Counted from the stretch's first letter, positions 25,631 to 34,233 are shown. The stretch is DNA of 64,000 bases from JADJPO01 sp963724535 (GCA_963724535.1 CAVRVD010000011.1:416876-480875), one strand, 5' to 3'. Notes: a model not told the origin generated them from the letters alone. Translations and numbers: made by a program.

Positions 25631-26830
25631 GTGCTGCGTTCCCTGTTCTCCGGCATCACCGGCCTGCGCGCCCACCAGACCCAGATGGACGTGGTGTCCA
25701 ACAACATCTCCAACGTCAACACCACCGGCTTCAAGTCGAGCGCCACCACCTTCCAGGACACGCTCAGCCAGACCCTGCGCAGCGCGGGCCTGCCCACCGG
25801 CAACCTCGGCGGCCTGAACCCGGCGCAGATCGGCCTGGGTGTGCAGCTGGCCGCGATCACCACCAACTTCGGCCAGGGGTCGGCGCAGACCACCGGTCGG
25901 ACCACTGACCTGATGCTCCAGGGCGACGGCTTCTTCATCCTGGCGAACGGCGTGCAGCAGGCCTACACCCGCGCCGGGGCGTTCAACTTCGACACCAACG
26001 GCCGCCTGGTCAACCCCGAAGGCATGCGGGTGCAGGGCTGGGCGGCGGTGAACGGCGCGGTCAACACCGACGGCCCGCTGAGTGACATCATCGTGCCGGC
26101 CGGCACCCAGATCCCGCCGACCGTCTCGACGACTGTCACCGCGGCCGGCAACATCTCCGCCGGCACCGCCACGCCGCTCACCCTGGGCGGCACCGTCTAC
26201 GACACCGCCGGGGTCGCCCATTCGCTCAGCATCGTGCTGACCCCGACCGGCCCGAGCTCGTTCGACGTGAACGTCACCGACACCAGCGACCCCGGCTCGA
26301 CCCCGGTCGCCGGAACCCTGAGCTTCCTCGCCAACGGTAGCTACGACACCGGCTCGACGTCCGCGACGATCACCACTGCGGACGGCACCACGGTCGCCAT
26401 CGACCTGACCGGGACGACCATGTACGGGGGGCCGAAGGCGCTGTCGGTGATCAACGTGGACGGCGCCTCGGCAGGCACCCTCCAGCAGTTTCAGATCGAC
26501 CAGGACGGCACGATCATCGGGGTGTTCAGCAACCAGCAGAAGCAGGCCCTGGGCAAGATCGCGCTGGCCAACTTCACCAACCCGGCCGGCCTGGAGAAGA
26601 TCGGCTCGACCGCCTTCGTGCAGTCCAGCAACTCCGGGCTGCCCCAGATCGGCGTGGCGGGCAGCGGCGGTCGCGGCACCTTGCTGGGCGCCACGCTGGA
26701 GATGAGCAACGTCGAGCTGGCCCGCGAGTTCACCAACATGATCATCGCCCAGCGCGGGTTCCAGGCGAACTCACGAGTGATCACCACCAGCGACCAGATG
26801 CTCCAGGAGCTCGTCGACCTCAAGCGCTGA
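25631..26830 (+). CDS. flgE: Flagellar hook protein FlgE
   Basis: A 399-residue hook subunit. The N-terminus LRSLFSGITGLRAHQTQMDV, then VSNNISNVNTTGFKSS, and the C-terminus LEMSNVELAREFTNMIIAQR, then GFQANSRVITTSDQMLQEL, are the hook D0/D1 signatures. DLMLQGDGFFIL and YTRAGAFNFDTNGRLV mark the FlgE/F/G beta domain. It starts with GTG and a strong AGGAGG at 25619-25624. No separate flgF or flgG distal rod gene is seen in the window. Confidence 0.96.
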   Translation: MLRSLFSGITGLRAHQTQMDVVSNNISNVNTTGFKSSATTFQDTLSQTLRSAGLPTGNLGGLNPAQIGLGVQLAAITTNFGQGSAQTTGRTTDLMLQGDGFFILANGVQQAYTRAGAFNFDTNGRLVNPEGMRVQGWAAVNGAVNTDGPLSDIIVPAGTQIPPTVSTTVTAAGNISAGTATPLTLGGTVYDTAGVAHSLSIVLTPTGPSSFDVNVTDTSDPGSTPVAGTLSFLANGSYDTGSTSATITTADGTTVAIDLTGTTMYGGPKALSVINVDGASAGTLQQFQIDQDGTIIGVFSNQQKQALGKIALANFTNPAGLEKIGSTAFVQSSNSGLPQIGVAGSGGRGTLLGATLEMSNVELAREFTNMIIAQRGFQANSRVITTSDQMLQELVDLKR

Positions 26831-26849
26831 CCCAGGCCTGAGGCACCCC

Positions 26850-26881
26850 GGGGTCCGCCACCGGCACCGGTGGCGGGCCCC
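26850..26881 (+). terminator. Stem-loop after flgE
   Basis: Inverted repeat ggggtccgccacc / ggtggcgggcccc (13 pairs including one G-U, loop of 6) lies 20 bases after the flgE stop. There is no T-tract. It likely partitions the operon between hook genes and flbD-motAB. Confidence 0.7.
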
Positions 26882-26931
26882 GCCCGGCCGGCCGTGGGCC
26901 GCTGTCAAGACCTCATAGGGGGAAACAGCCT

Positions 26932-26960
26932 GCCGACGGCACAGGTAGGGCGCCGTCGGC
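26932..26960 (+). promoter_or_regulatory. Hairpin in the flbD leader region
   Basis: A perfect 9-bp stem gccgacggc / gccgtcggc with an 11-base loop ends about 42 bases before the flbD GTG. It could be a leader structure or part of a second terminator. I see no riboswitch consensus around it. Confidence 0.45.
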
Positions 26961-27002
26961 GGCGACACCCGAGCACCGACCCGACTGACCAGGACGGACA
27001 TC

Positions 27003-27329
27003 GTGATCATCTTGACGAGACTGGGCGGCCACGAGCTGGCGGTCAACCCAGACCTGATCGAGCGGGCCGAGCCGACCCCGGACACCGTGCTCACCATGAT
27101 CGACGGCCACAAGATCGTCGTCGTGGAGAGCGTGCCGGAGGTCGTCGAGCTGGTGCTCTCCTGGCGGGCCCGGGTGGCCGCCCAGGCCTACGAGCTGTCC
27201 CGGGGCCCGAGCGGCGGCATGGACGCCCACGGTGCCGACGAGCCCGACGGCACCGACGAGCTGGGTGAGCACGTGGCCATCGAGGCTTCGCTCGCCCGGG
27301 TGCTGCGCCTGCCGCAGCGGGGGGAGTGA
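27003..27329 (+). CDS. flbD: Flagellar protein FlbD (SwrD-like)
   Basis: A 108-residue protein whose first ~65 residues are FlbD/SwrD: MIILTRLGGHELAVNPDLIE, then TPDTVLTMIDGHKIVVVES. In Bacillus the homologue increases stator-dependent torque, and here flbD directly precedes motA-motB, in agreement. The C-terminal ~45 residues are an acidic, Asp/Gly-rich tail not found in the ~70-residue core family. GTG start with GGACGGA upstream. Three bases separate it from motA. Confidence 0.9.
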   Translation: MIILTRLGGHELAVNPDLIERAEPTPDTVLTMIDGHKIVVVESVPEVVELVLSWRARVAAQAYELSRGPSGGMDAHGADEPDGTDELGEHVAIEASLARVLRLPQRGE

Positions 27330-27332
27330 GTC

Positions 27333-28112
27333 GTGGATCCGGCGACGCTGATCGGTCTGGTGGTCGCCTTCGGGGCGATCCTGATCACGAACCTGCTCGA
27401 GGGTGGCAACCCGATGCACCTGTTCGCGCCCGGAGCCCTGATCCTCATCTTCATCGGCACCTTCGCGGTGTCGATGGCCTCGAGCACTCTGCCCGCCACC
27501 ATCGGCGCGATCAAGTGGATGCTCTACGCGCTGACCGCCAAGAAGACCGACCTGCACGGGGCCGTCGACCCGCTGGTGAAGATGGCCGAGAAGGCGCGCC
27601 GCGAGGGCCTGCTGGCCCTGGAGTCGGAGATCGAGAACGTCGAGGACGAGTTCATGAAGCGGGCGCTGCAGCTCGCCGTGGACGGCACCGACCCGGACGA
27701 CCTGTACGAGATCCTGTCCACCGAGGTTCGCGCCAAGAAGGCCGCCGCGAAGAAGGGGGCCTCCTTCTGGAGCGACGCCGGCTCCTACGCACCGACCATC
27801 GGCATCGTTGGCACCTGTATGGGCCTGATCCACGCCCTGGGCAACCTCGACAAGCCTGAGCAGCTCGGTCACATGATCGCCGCGGCCTTCCTGGCCACCT
27901 TCTGGGGCATCCTGTCGGCCAACGTGATGTTCCTGCCCTGGAGCAAGCGGATCGCCGCGTGTGTGACAGGCGAGGCCAACCGCATGGAGATCATCATCGA
28001 GGGCGTGCTGTCCATCCAGGCCGGGGCGAACCCGCGGGTGGTGGCCACCAAGCTCAAGTCGAAGATCGTCGCCGACGCACCGGGGGCGGCCACCGAGAAG
28101 GAAGCGGCGTGA
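27333..28112 (+). CDS. motA: Flagellar motor stator protein MotA
   Basis: A 259-residue proton-channel stator subunit with four membrane helices (about residues 3-25, 34-52, 150-170 and 182-202). The cytoplasmic loop carries the charged torque region (KMAEKARREGLLALESEIEN). The family motif SYAPTIGIVGTCMGLIHALG precedes helix 3, and the end is GVLSIQAGANPRVVATKL. GTG start after GGGGAG. Overlaps motB by GTGA. Confidence 0.96.
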   Translation: MDPATLIGLVVAFGAILITNLLEGGNPMHLFAPGALILIFIGTFAVSMASSTLPATIGAIKWMLYALTAKKTDLHGAVDPLVKMAEKARREGLLALESEIENVEDEFMKRALQLAVDGTDPDDLYEILSTEVRAKKAAAKKGASFWSDAGSYAPTIGIVGTCMGLIHALGNLDKPEQLGHMIAAAFLATFWGILSANVMFLPWSKRIAACVTGEANRMEIIIEGVLSIQAGANPRVVATKLKSKIVADAPGAATEKEAA

Positions 28113-29113
28113 GCGGGGGCGGGCACGGCGGGCAGGGGGCCAAGGCCCGCCACCACGAGGAGGAGCACGAGGAGCACGAGAACCACGAGCGCTGGCTGGT
28201 CTCCTATGCGGACATGATGACCCTGCTCATGGTGCTGTTCATCGTGATGTTCGCGATCAGCCAGGTGGATGCGAACAAGTTCGCCGCGATCAAGAGCGGC
28301 CTGGCGGCCGGCTTCGGCGCCCCGGTGACCATCCTGCAGGGCGGCGACGCGCTGCTCGACCCGGGCGGCGCTGTCGCCCCGGACGCGGTGAACCTGGCCG
28401 GCGAGGCGCGCGGGGAGACGCCCTCGCCCAAGACCGACCCGATGCCCAGCGCCGAGCAGGTCGCTGCCGTCGTCCAGGCGACCACCCGAGCGGCGGTCAG
28501 CAAGGAGGTGGACCGGCTCACCGAGGCCCAGGAGCAGCTGCAGCAGGCCCTGATCGAGGCCGGGCTGAAGAACGGCGCCACGTTCCGCATCGACGAGCGC
28601 GGGCTGGTGGTCACCATCGCCACCGACGACGTCCTGTTCGCCAGCGGCAGCGCCGTCCTGGAGCCACGGGGCCGGAAGATCCTGGACGCCATCGTGCCCA
28701 CGATGGCCGGCATGCCCAACCGGGTCAGCGTGGACGGCCACACCGACTCGGTACCGATCCGCACCCAGCGCTACCCGTCCAACTGGGAGCTGTCCACCGA
28801 CCGCGCGACCGGTGTGCTGCGCTACCTGGCGCCCAAGGTCCCCACCGCCCGGATGTCCGCCACCGGCTTCGCCGACACCCGGCCGCTGCGCACCGGACGC
28901 GCCGCCACGGCGCTGACCGCCAACCGCCGGGTGGAGATCGTCCTCCTGGCCACCCTGGACAACGCCGCCGGCCGGGCGCTCGCCCAGCAGGCGAACGCGC
29001 CCAAGCACAGCAAGACCGGCGCCGAGCCGGACACCTCGGACAGCACGGACACCTCGGCCGGAACCGACCACGCCAACACGTCAAGCGCGACGGCCGAGAG
29101 GTCGAGTCATTGA
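28109..29113 (+). CDS. motB: Flagellar motor stator protein MotB
   Basis: A 334-residue stator subunit. A His/Glu-rich cytosolic N-terminus precedes WLVSYADMMTLLMVLFIVMF, where Asp35 is the proton-binding residue. The C-terminal OmpA-like domain (about 160-290) anchors to peptidoglycan (FASGSAVLEPRGRKILDAIV, VDGHTDSVPI, NWELSTDRATGVLRYL, NRRVEIVLL). The tail is Ser/Thr/Asp-rich. The Asp-type TM residue pattern suggests H+ rather than Na+ coupling, though this is not decisive. Start overlaps motA. Confidence 0.96.
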   Translation: MSGGGHGGQGAKARHHEEEHEEHENHERWLVSYADMMTLLMVLFIVMFAISQVDANKFAAIKSGLAAGFGAPVTILQGGDALLDPGGAVAPDAVNLAGEARGETPSPKTDPMPSAEQVAAVVQATTRAAVSKEVDRLTEAQEQLQQALIEAGLKNGATFRIDERGLVVTIATDDVLFASGSAVLEPRGRKILDAIVPTMAGMPNRVSVDGHTDSVPIRTQRYPSNWELSTDRATGVLRYLAPKVPTARMSATGFADTRPLRTGRAATALTANRRVEIVLLATLDNAAGRALAQQANAPKHSKTGAEPDTSDSTDTSAGTDHANTSSATAERSSH

Positions 29114-29165
29114 CCGAGGCCTCCGTCGAGGCCGGGGATGGTCGACGTGAGGCAGGGAGACAACG

Positions 29166-29639
29166 ATGGCAGACAAGGACGAGCCCACCGACGCCGGCGA
29201 GGCCGGCGAGGCCGGCGGCGGCAAGAAGAAGAAGCTCATCATGATCATCGTCGTCGTGGCCGTGCTCGGCGCAGGCGCCTTCTTCTTCCTCAAACCCGGC
29301 GGCGACGCGCAGGCGGTTCCCGGGGGGCCAAGCCCCTCGCCGTCCTACGAGCCTGGCCCGGTGGTCCCGCTCGATGCGATCACGGTCAATCTCGCCGGCG
29401 GCCACTTCCTCAAGCTGGGGATGGCCCTGCAGACCACCCCGGACGCCGCCGGGCACGGCGAGCTGTCCGGTGCCCTGGCGCTGGATGCCGCGATCGAGCT
29501 GTTCAGCAACATGAGCATGGACGAGCTGGCCGAGGCCAAGGGCCGTGAGCACGCGAAAGGGGAGCTGATCGAGGAGGTCAAGCACCTCTACCACGAGGAT
29601 GTCTACGACATCTACTTCACCCAGTTCGTCATGCAGTGA
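29166..29639 (+). CDS. fliL: Flagellar basal body-associated protein FliL
   Basis: A 157-residue single-pass membrane protein: a charged N-terminus with KKKK, one helix (IMIIVVVAVLGAGAFFFL) and an extracytoplasmic FliL domain with DAITVNLAGGHFLKLGMALQ and the C-terminal YDIYFTQFVMQ. FliL rings surround and stabilise stator units. An upstream GGCAGGGAGA supports the ATG. It follows motB by 52 bases. Confidence 0.92.
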   Translation: MADKDEPTDAGEAGEAGGGKKKKLIMIIVVVAVLGAGAFFFLKPGGDAQAVPGGPSPSPSYEPGPVVPLDAITVNLAGGHFLKLGMALQTTPDAAGHGELSGALALDAAIELFSNMSMDELAEAKGREHAKGELIEEVKHLYHEDVYDIYFTQFVMQ

Positions 29640-29687
29640 ACCCGTCCGCCCCCCGCCGCCCACCCCCGGCGGGCGTACTCAAGACGG

Positions 29688-30626
29688 GTGGTCCAACTCC
29701 CGATGCCAACCGATGTGACGACCACCGGCTCCGCTGCCAGCACACGCCGCCGGCGCGGGGAGGCTCGCACGTACGACTTCCGTCGACCGGTGCGGCTCGC
29801 GCGCGAGCACGCGCACCTGCTGAGAGTGGCGATGCAGACCTTCGCGCGGCAATCGACGACGGTGCTCACCACGAGCCTGCGCGTGATCTGCCAGATCGGC
29901 GTCCCGCAGATCGACGAGCTCAGCTACGACGAGTTCCTCGGCGGCGTCGGCGAGAACACCGTCTGCGCGGTGTTGACTCTGGAACCGTGGGCCGGCAAGG
30001 CCCTGATGACCTTCGAGCTGTCCGCGCTGCTGACCATGGTCGACCACCAGCTCGGCGGGCTCGGCGGGGACAAGCAGCCGGACCGGCCGTTGACCGATAT
30101 CGAGCAGGCCCTGTTGCGCCAGCTGTTCGCCCGGATGCTCGGCGAGCTGAGCTATGCCCTGGAACCGATCGCGAAGAACGTCCGCCCGCAGCTGATCACC
30201 CTCGAGTCCGACGCCCGGTTCGTTCAGGCCGCGGCCTCCACCGACCCGATGGTGATGGCCACCATGGACCTGGCCATCGGAGCGCGGGAGAGCCGGTTGG
30301 CGCTGTGCCTGCCCTACGCCATGCTCGCCCCGGCCCTAGAGCTGGCCACCCAGCACGACAACCAGGAGCAGGCCCGAGTGCGGCAGGCCGCGGCGGCGCA
30401 GACCCAGCGCCGGCTCACCAAGGTGGACGTGGACGTGCGGGTGCGGTTCGAGCCGGTCCGGATGTCGTCGCAGTCGATCGGCCGGCTCAAGGTCGGCGAC
30501 GTGGTCACCTTCCCGCACCGGACCACGGCGCCGCTGGCCGTCACCTCGGCGGCCACCGTCTTCGCCCAGGCCATTCCCGGTGCCTCCGGCCGCCAGCTGG
30601 CCGTCCTGATCGTGTCGGGACAGTGA
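29688..30626 (+). CDS. fliM: Flagellar motor switch protein FliM
   Basis: A 312-residue C-ring protein. The middle domain has YDFRRPVRLAREHAHLLRVA, TFARQSTTVLTTSLR, and LTDIEQALLRQLFARMLGEL. The C-terminal SpoA-like domain (about 240-312) includes LKVGDVVTFPHRTTAPLAV. The usual N-terminal CheY-P docking motif of the EIDALL type is absent; instead the first 25 residues are Thr/Ser then Arg-rich. GTG at 29688 or ATG at 29703 could start; neither has a strong Shine-Dalgarno. Confidence 0.93.
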   Translation: MVQLPMPTDVTTTGSAASTRRRRGEARTYDFRRPVRLAREHAHLLRVAMQTFARQSTTVLTTSLRVICQIGVPQIDELSYDEFLGGVGENTVCAVLTLEPWAGKALMTFELSALLTMVDHQLGGLGGDKQPDRPLTDIEQALLRQLFARMLGELSYALEPIAKNVRPQLITLESDARFVQAAASTDPMVMATMDLAIGARESRLALCLPYAMLAPALELATQHDNQEQARVRQAAAAQTQRRLTKVDVDVRVRFEPVRMSSQSIGRLKVGDVVTFPHRTTAPLAVTSAATVFAQAIPGASGRQLAVLIVSGQ

Positions 30627-30663
30627 ACGCCATGGTCACGCCTCGAACCCTGCGGGAGTCATC

Positions 30664-31515
30664 GTGAGCTTCTCGGCCTCGCCACTCGTTCCGGGGCAGC
30701 AGACACCCGGTCAGGACGACCCGTGGGCACGCGCGGCCGCTCACGTGATCGCGGCCGTCACCGAGGCGATCGCCCAGGTGCCCAGCGCCAGCCCGCTCAC
30801 GCCCGGCGATCCGATCGCGGACGCCGCCTCGGCCACCCTGCCCGACCCGGCGGGGGCAGCGGTCACCGGGTACATCAGCGCGGGCGCGGAGGGCAAGGTG
30901 CTGCTCGTCGTCGGGCAGGAGCTCGTCGACGCCCTGGCCGGCACCCCGTTCGGTGCCGTCGAGCCAGCCCAGGCGCTCAAGCCGGCTCTGGAGACGATCG
31001 CGGCCCGGGTCGGCGGCCAGCTGGACGGCGACACCACCGGGATCGGGGTCGAGGACTGCCTGGAGGTGCTCGCCGGTGGGACCACGGTGCTGGTGCCGCT
31101 GCTGACGGGGGACGGGGCGGACGCCACCGTCGCGGCCCTGGTCGGGGTGAGCCTGGACGTCGTGCCGGCTGCCGCGCCCACAGCACCAGGCGGCGGCCCG
31201 GGAACGGGGACCGCCGGCGTGGCCGGCCTGGCCGGACTGGCCGGTGTGGCCGGCCAGATGGCCGGGAGCACCTGGGGAATCGACATGCTGCGCGACGTCG
31301 AGATGGAGGTGACCTGTGAGCTCGGCCGGACCCGGATGACGGTGCGCCAGCTGCTCGCGCTGGCCCCCGGCGACGTCATCGAGCTGGACCGGCTGGCCGG
31401 GGCCGCGGCGGACCTGCTGGTCAACGGGACCCTGCTGGCCCGCGGCGAGGTGGTCGTGGTCGACGAGAGCTTCGGGCTGCGGATCACCGAGATCGTGACC
31501 CAGGACGCCACATGA
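30664..31515 (+). CDS. fliN: Flagellar motor switch protein FliN (extended, FliY-like)
   Basis: A 283-residue protein, more than twice the enteric FliN. The last ~75 residues are the SpoA domain (MEVTCELGRTRMTVRQLLAL, GDVIELDRLAGAAADLLVNG). The first ~175 residues may be a CheC/CheX-like fold (ALKPALETIAARVGGQLDGD), as in FliY, but the phosphatase E-N signature is not evident to me. A Gly/Ala-rich linker joins the halves. GTG start with GGAG upstream. It overlaps fliO by ATGA. Confidence 0.88.
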   Translation: MSFSASPLVPGQQTPGQDDPWARAAAHVIAAVTEAIAQVPSASPLTPGDPIADAASATLPDPAGAAVTGYISAGAEGKVLLVVGQELVDALAGTPFGAVEPAQALKPALETIAARVGGQLDGDTTGIGVEDCLEVLAGGTTVLVPLLTGDGADATVAALVGVSLDVVPAAAPTAPGGGPGTGTAGVAGLAGLAGVAGQMAGSTWGIDMLRDVEMEVTCELGRTRMTVRQLLALAPGDVIELDRLAGAAADLLVNGTLLARGEVVVVDESFGLRITEIVTQDAT

Positions 31516-31955
31516 TCCGTGCCGGCACTGCCACCACGGGTACGGCGGGCACCGACGCGGCCTCGGAGCTGGTGCTGCTGGGGCGGGTCACCCTGTCCCT
31601 GCTGGTGGTGCTCGTCCTGGCGGTGCTGGCCGGCCGGCTGGCCCGCCGCACCCGGCTCGGGGCGGGAGGAAGCGCCGCCCGGGTGCACAGCCGGGTGGGG
31701 CTGACCCGCGAGGCCAGTGTGGCCGTGGTCGAGGTCGCCGGTCAGGCCCTGGTACTCGGGGTCACCCCTTCGTCGGTGACGCTGCTGACCACCCTGGAGC
31801 CGACCGCCCTGCAGCCGAGCGCCCTGCAGACCGACCCGCTGCTGGTCGAGCCGCCGGCCGCGGGGGGCAGGACCGGACCCCGCGACGGAGCGCAGTGGTC
31901 GCCGCGGGCATTCCTGGAGTCGCTGCGCGATCGCACCGTCCGGAGGTCGCCATGA
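31512..31955 (+). CDS. fliO: Flagellar export assembly protein FliO
   Basis: A 147-residue small membrane protein with one N-terminal helix (VLLGRVTLSLLVVLVLAVLA). The FliO-type cytoplasmic part follows (SVAVVEVAGQALVLGVTPSS, VTLLTTL). FliO helps assemble the FliP pentamer. Conservation is weak; the call relies on topology and the fliN-fliO-fliP order with four-base overlaps on both sides. Confidence 0.85.
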   Translation: MIRAGTATTGTAGTDAASELVLLGRVTLSLLVVLVLAVLAGRLARRTRLGAGGSAARVHSRVGLTREASVAVVEVAGQALVLGVTPSSVTLLTTLEPTALQPSALQTDPLLVEPPAAGGRTGPRDGAQWSPRAFLESLRDRTVRRSP

Positions 31956-32809
31956 CCGGGCCGGCGGCGCGTTCCGGTCACCTGATCCGCCTGTTCGCCG
32001 CGGCGGGAGCGCTCGCTGTGGCGCTGCTCGTCGTCCTGACCCTGACCGCCGAGCTGCCGGGCGCCTCCGCCTCGGTCAACCAGTCGGTGGTGCAGCCGGT
32101 CGCCGTGGGCGAGCCGGTCGAGCCCAGCCCACCGACCGCGCCGGACGTCGAGGACCCCTCGATCACGGTGAACGTGCCCGGGGAGCCCAGTAGCGTCGTC
32201 CAGCTGATCGTGTTGATCACCGTGATCGGCGTGGCCCCGTCGCTGCTGCTGCTGTGCACCGCATTCACCAAGATCGTCGTGGTGCTGTCCCTGACCCGCA
32301 GCGCGATCGGCACCCAGGGGGTGCCGCCGAACCAGGTGCTCATCGGACTGGCGCTGTTCCTGTCCCTGTTCGTCATGGGTCCGGTCCTGGACCAGGTGAA
32401 CGAGCAGGGCATCTCGCCGTACATGGGCGGGACGAAGACGGCCCAGCAGGCCTTCGACGACGGGTCGACACCACTGCGCGAGTTCATGCTCGACCACACC
32501 CGGGACGAGGAGCTGGCGCTGATGACCAAGGCGGCCGGCCAGTCGCTGCCGGAGAACCGGGACGAGGTCTCGTTGCGAGCCCTGGTGCCGGCCTTCGTGA
32601 TCAGCGAGCTGCGCGCGGCGTTCATCATCGGGTTCGTCGTGTTCATCCCGTTCCTGGTGGTGGACATCGTGGTGGCCGCGATCCTGATGTCGCTGGGCAT
32701 GGTGATGCTGCCGCCGGCGCTGGTCTCGCTGCCGTTCAAGCTGTTGCTGTTCGTGCTCGTCGACGGCTGGACGCTGATCGTCACCACGCTGCTGGGCACC
32801 TACAGGTAG
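31952..32809 (+). CDS. fliP: Flagellar export gate protein FliP
   Basis: A 285-residue export-gate protein with a cleavable-looking N-terminal hydrophobic segment (about residues 8-35) and four further helices. Motifs: LIVLITVIGVAPSLLLLCTA, FTKIVVVLSLTRSAIGTQGV, PPNQVLIGLALFLSLFVMGP and LVPAFVISELRAAFIIGFVV are FliP hallmarks. ATG at 31952 has GGAGGT 5 bases upstream and overlaps the fliO stop. Confidence 0.96.
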   Translation: MTGPAARSGHLIRLFAAAGALAVALLVVLTLTAELPGASASVNQSVVQPVAVGEPVEPSPPTAPDVEDPSITVNVPGEPSSVVQLIVLITVIGVAPSLLLLCTAFTKIVVVLSLTRSAIGTQGVPPNQVLIGLALFLSLFVMGPVLDQVNEQGISPYMGGTKTAQQAFDDGSTPLREFMLDHTRDEELALMTKAAGQSLPENRDEVSLRALVPAFVISELRAAFIIGFVVFIPFLVVDIVVAAILMSLGMVMLPPALVSLPFKLLLFVLVDGWTLIVTTLLGTYR

Positions 32810-32820
32810 CGGGCCCCGCC

Positions 32821-33090
32821 ATGTCGGACTCGATCATTCACATCGTGGCGATGGCGCTGCTGACCGCCGCGAAGATCTCCGGGCCCATCCTGATCACCGC
32901 CCTGGTGATCGGGTTGCTGCTGTCGATCGTGCAGTCGGCGACCCAGATCCAGGAGCAGACGCTGACCTTCCTGCCCAAGCTCGCGGTCTCGGCCCTCGTG
33001 CTGGTGCTGACCGGGGCGTGGGCACTGCGGGTGATGGAGTCGTTCACCCTCGAGATCTTTGCGATGGTCCCCCGGCTGCTGGCCGGCTGA
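32821..33090 (+). CDS. fliQ: Flagellar export gate protein FliQ
   Basis: An 89-residue two-helix export-gate subunit: KISGPILITALVIGLLLSIV, QSATQIQEQTLTFLPKLAVS and LVLVLTGAWALRVMESFTLE. Length is standard. The ATG at 32821 lies 11 bases after fliP. Its stop codon lies within the first unit of an 8-bp tandem repeat. fliR normally follows immediately, but here more than 1.1 kb intervenes. Confidence 0.95.
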   Translation: MSDSIIHIVAMALLTAAKISGPILITALVIGLLLSIVQSATQIQEQTLTFLPKLAVSALVLVLTGAWALRVMESFTLEIFAMVPRLLAG

Positions 33091-33125
33091 GCCACTGAGC
33101 CACTGAGCCACTGAGCCACTGAGCC
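33087..33125 (+). repeat. 8-bp tandem repeat at the fliQ stop codon
   Basis: Unit CTGAGCCA occurs four times in perfect tandem, followed by a fifth copy lacking only the last base. The first unit contains the fliQ TGA. It is a candidate variable-number repeat in the untranslated gap before the secreted-protein gene; it may also mark the left edge of the insertion between fliQ and fliR. Confidence 0.9.
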
Positions 33126-33228
33126 GAACGGACCAACAACCGCACCAGCTGCGCCGGACGGCTCAACGCCGTCCCGCCCCGCGCCGACGAACTCCCCGAG
33201 ACATGTCGCCGCACCGGGGAGAGCACTG

Positions 33229-34233
33229 ATGCGCCTGCGCAGCTGGGCCAGCCGTCGAACCGTCCGGATCACCGTCGCCGTCCTGGTGAACGGGCTCGTG
33301 GGAGCGCTGCTGGCCGAGTCGCCGGCCAGCGCCTGGTACGCGCTGCCCGGTGGCCGACCGACGTTCGTGGTCAGTGCCATCGCCGGACCGACGAACGCGA
33401 TGTCGGTGCGGGTGGCCAAGTACCAGTTCCGGACCAACGGCACGGTGACCCAGGAGTACTGGAGCTGGCGACAGAGCAGCATCTCCGGCAAGGATCAGGG
33501 GTACTGGACCAAGCCGAGCAGTGGCTACCGCACCCAGGGCTGCCGCTACAACTGCGTGATCCGGACGCCGTACGGCTTCCAGAGCGGCAAGGCCGGCAGG
33601 TTCCGCACCGGCACCTTCTACGTCTCCCGCGGCACGGTGACGATCCGCTGGAGCTCGAGCTGGATCGAGCGGTGGCGGGTCGACACGAGCCAGCCCAAGG
33701 TCGCCGGACTGAAGCTGCTCTCCTCGGATCAGTCGGCCCGCGGGTGGGGCCTGGGCTCGAAGGTGGGTCTGGCACGGGCGGTGAACACCAGGGCGATCTA
33801 CGACGCCAAGCGCTTCTACGGCCCGTTCGCCAGCAACGCCTACGGGGTACCCACCAAGTTCAGCAACGTCGGGTTCAGTTACGCCGACTACACCCTGTGC
33901 GGCAACGGCCTGTGCATGCAGGGCAAGTACGTGACCGACCGGGACAAGCGCAAGTGGTACTCCTCGTACTACGCGGCGAACCCGGCCAAGGACGGACGCA
34001 AGGTGTTCCGCAACCACCAGACCGGCGTCGTCCAGCAGACCGAGTCGCCGGGGTCGACGTGCATCAGCAAGGGCGGCGGCCACACCGAGGCGATCCTGCA
34101 GGCGCTGGACGACTCGGGCCGGATCGTGGGCCTGCTGGGCGTCGAGGCCAGTCTGAGCCAGCGCAAGACCGGGCAGGCCGTGGTGACCGCCTTCGCGATG
34201 GTGCACCCGACGGTCAGCTCGGCCATCGACTGA
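33229..34233 (+). CDS. Secreted protein of unknown function inserted between fliQ and fliR
   Basis: A 334-residue protein I do not recognise. A Sec signal peptide is clear: basic MRLRSWASRRTVR, a hydrophobic core, then cleavage after ESPASA at residue 35. The mature part is rich in Tyr, Trp, Ser and Gly with few acidic clusters and about six cysteines (GCRYNC, LCGNGLC, and STC near the C-terminus), suggesting disulfide-stabilised beta structure. No catalytic motif is evident. GGAGAG upstream supports the ATG. fliP-fliQ-fliR are almost always adjacent, so this gene looks like an insertion. A role in the cell wall or extracellular surface is possible; no function is assigned. Confidence 0.85.
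   Translation: MRLRSWASRRTVRITVAVLVNGLVGALLAESPASAWYALPGGRPTFVVSAIAGPTNAMSVRVAKYQFRTNGTVTQEYWSWRQSSISGKDQGYWTKPSSGYRTQGCRYNCVIRTPYGFQSGKAGRFRTGTFYVSRGTVTIRWSSSWIERWRVDTSQPKVAGLKLLSSDQSARGWGLGSKVGLARAVNTRAIYDAKRFYGPFASNAYGVPTKFSNVGFSYADYTLCGNGLCMQGKYVTDRDKRKWYSSYYAANPAKDGRKVFRNHQTGVVQQTESPGSTCISKGGGHTEAILQALDDSGRIVGLLGVEASLSQRKTGQAVVTAFAMVHPTVSSAID

Noticed and set aside
23105..26221. Minus-strand open frame of over 1,000 codons opposite fliK-flgD-flgE
   Set aside because: Composition is that of antisense GC-rich DNA, and the plus strand carries clear flagellar motifs throughout.
26881..27002. c-di-GMP riboswitch upstream of flbD
   Set aside because: I looked for the GEMM consensus; only simple hairpins are present and the conserved loop bases do not match.
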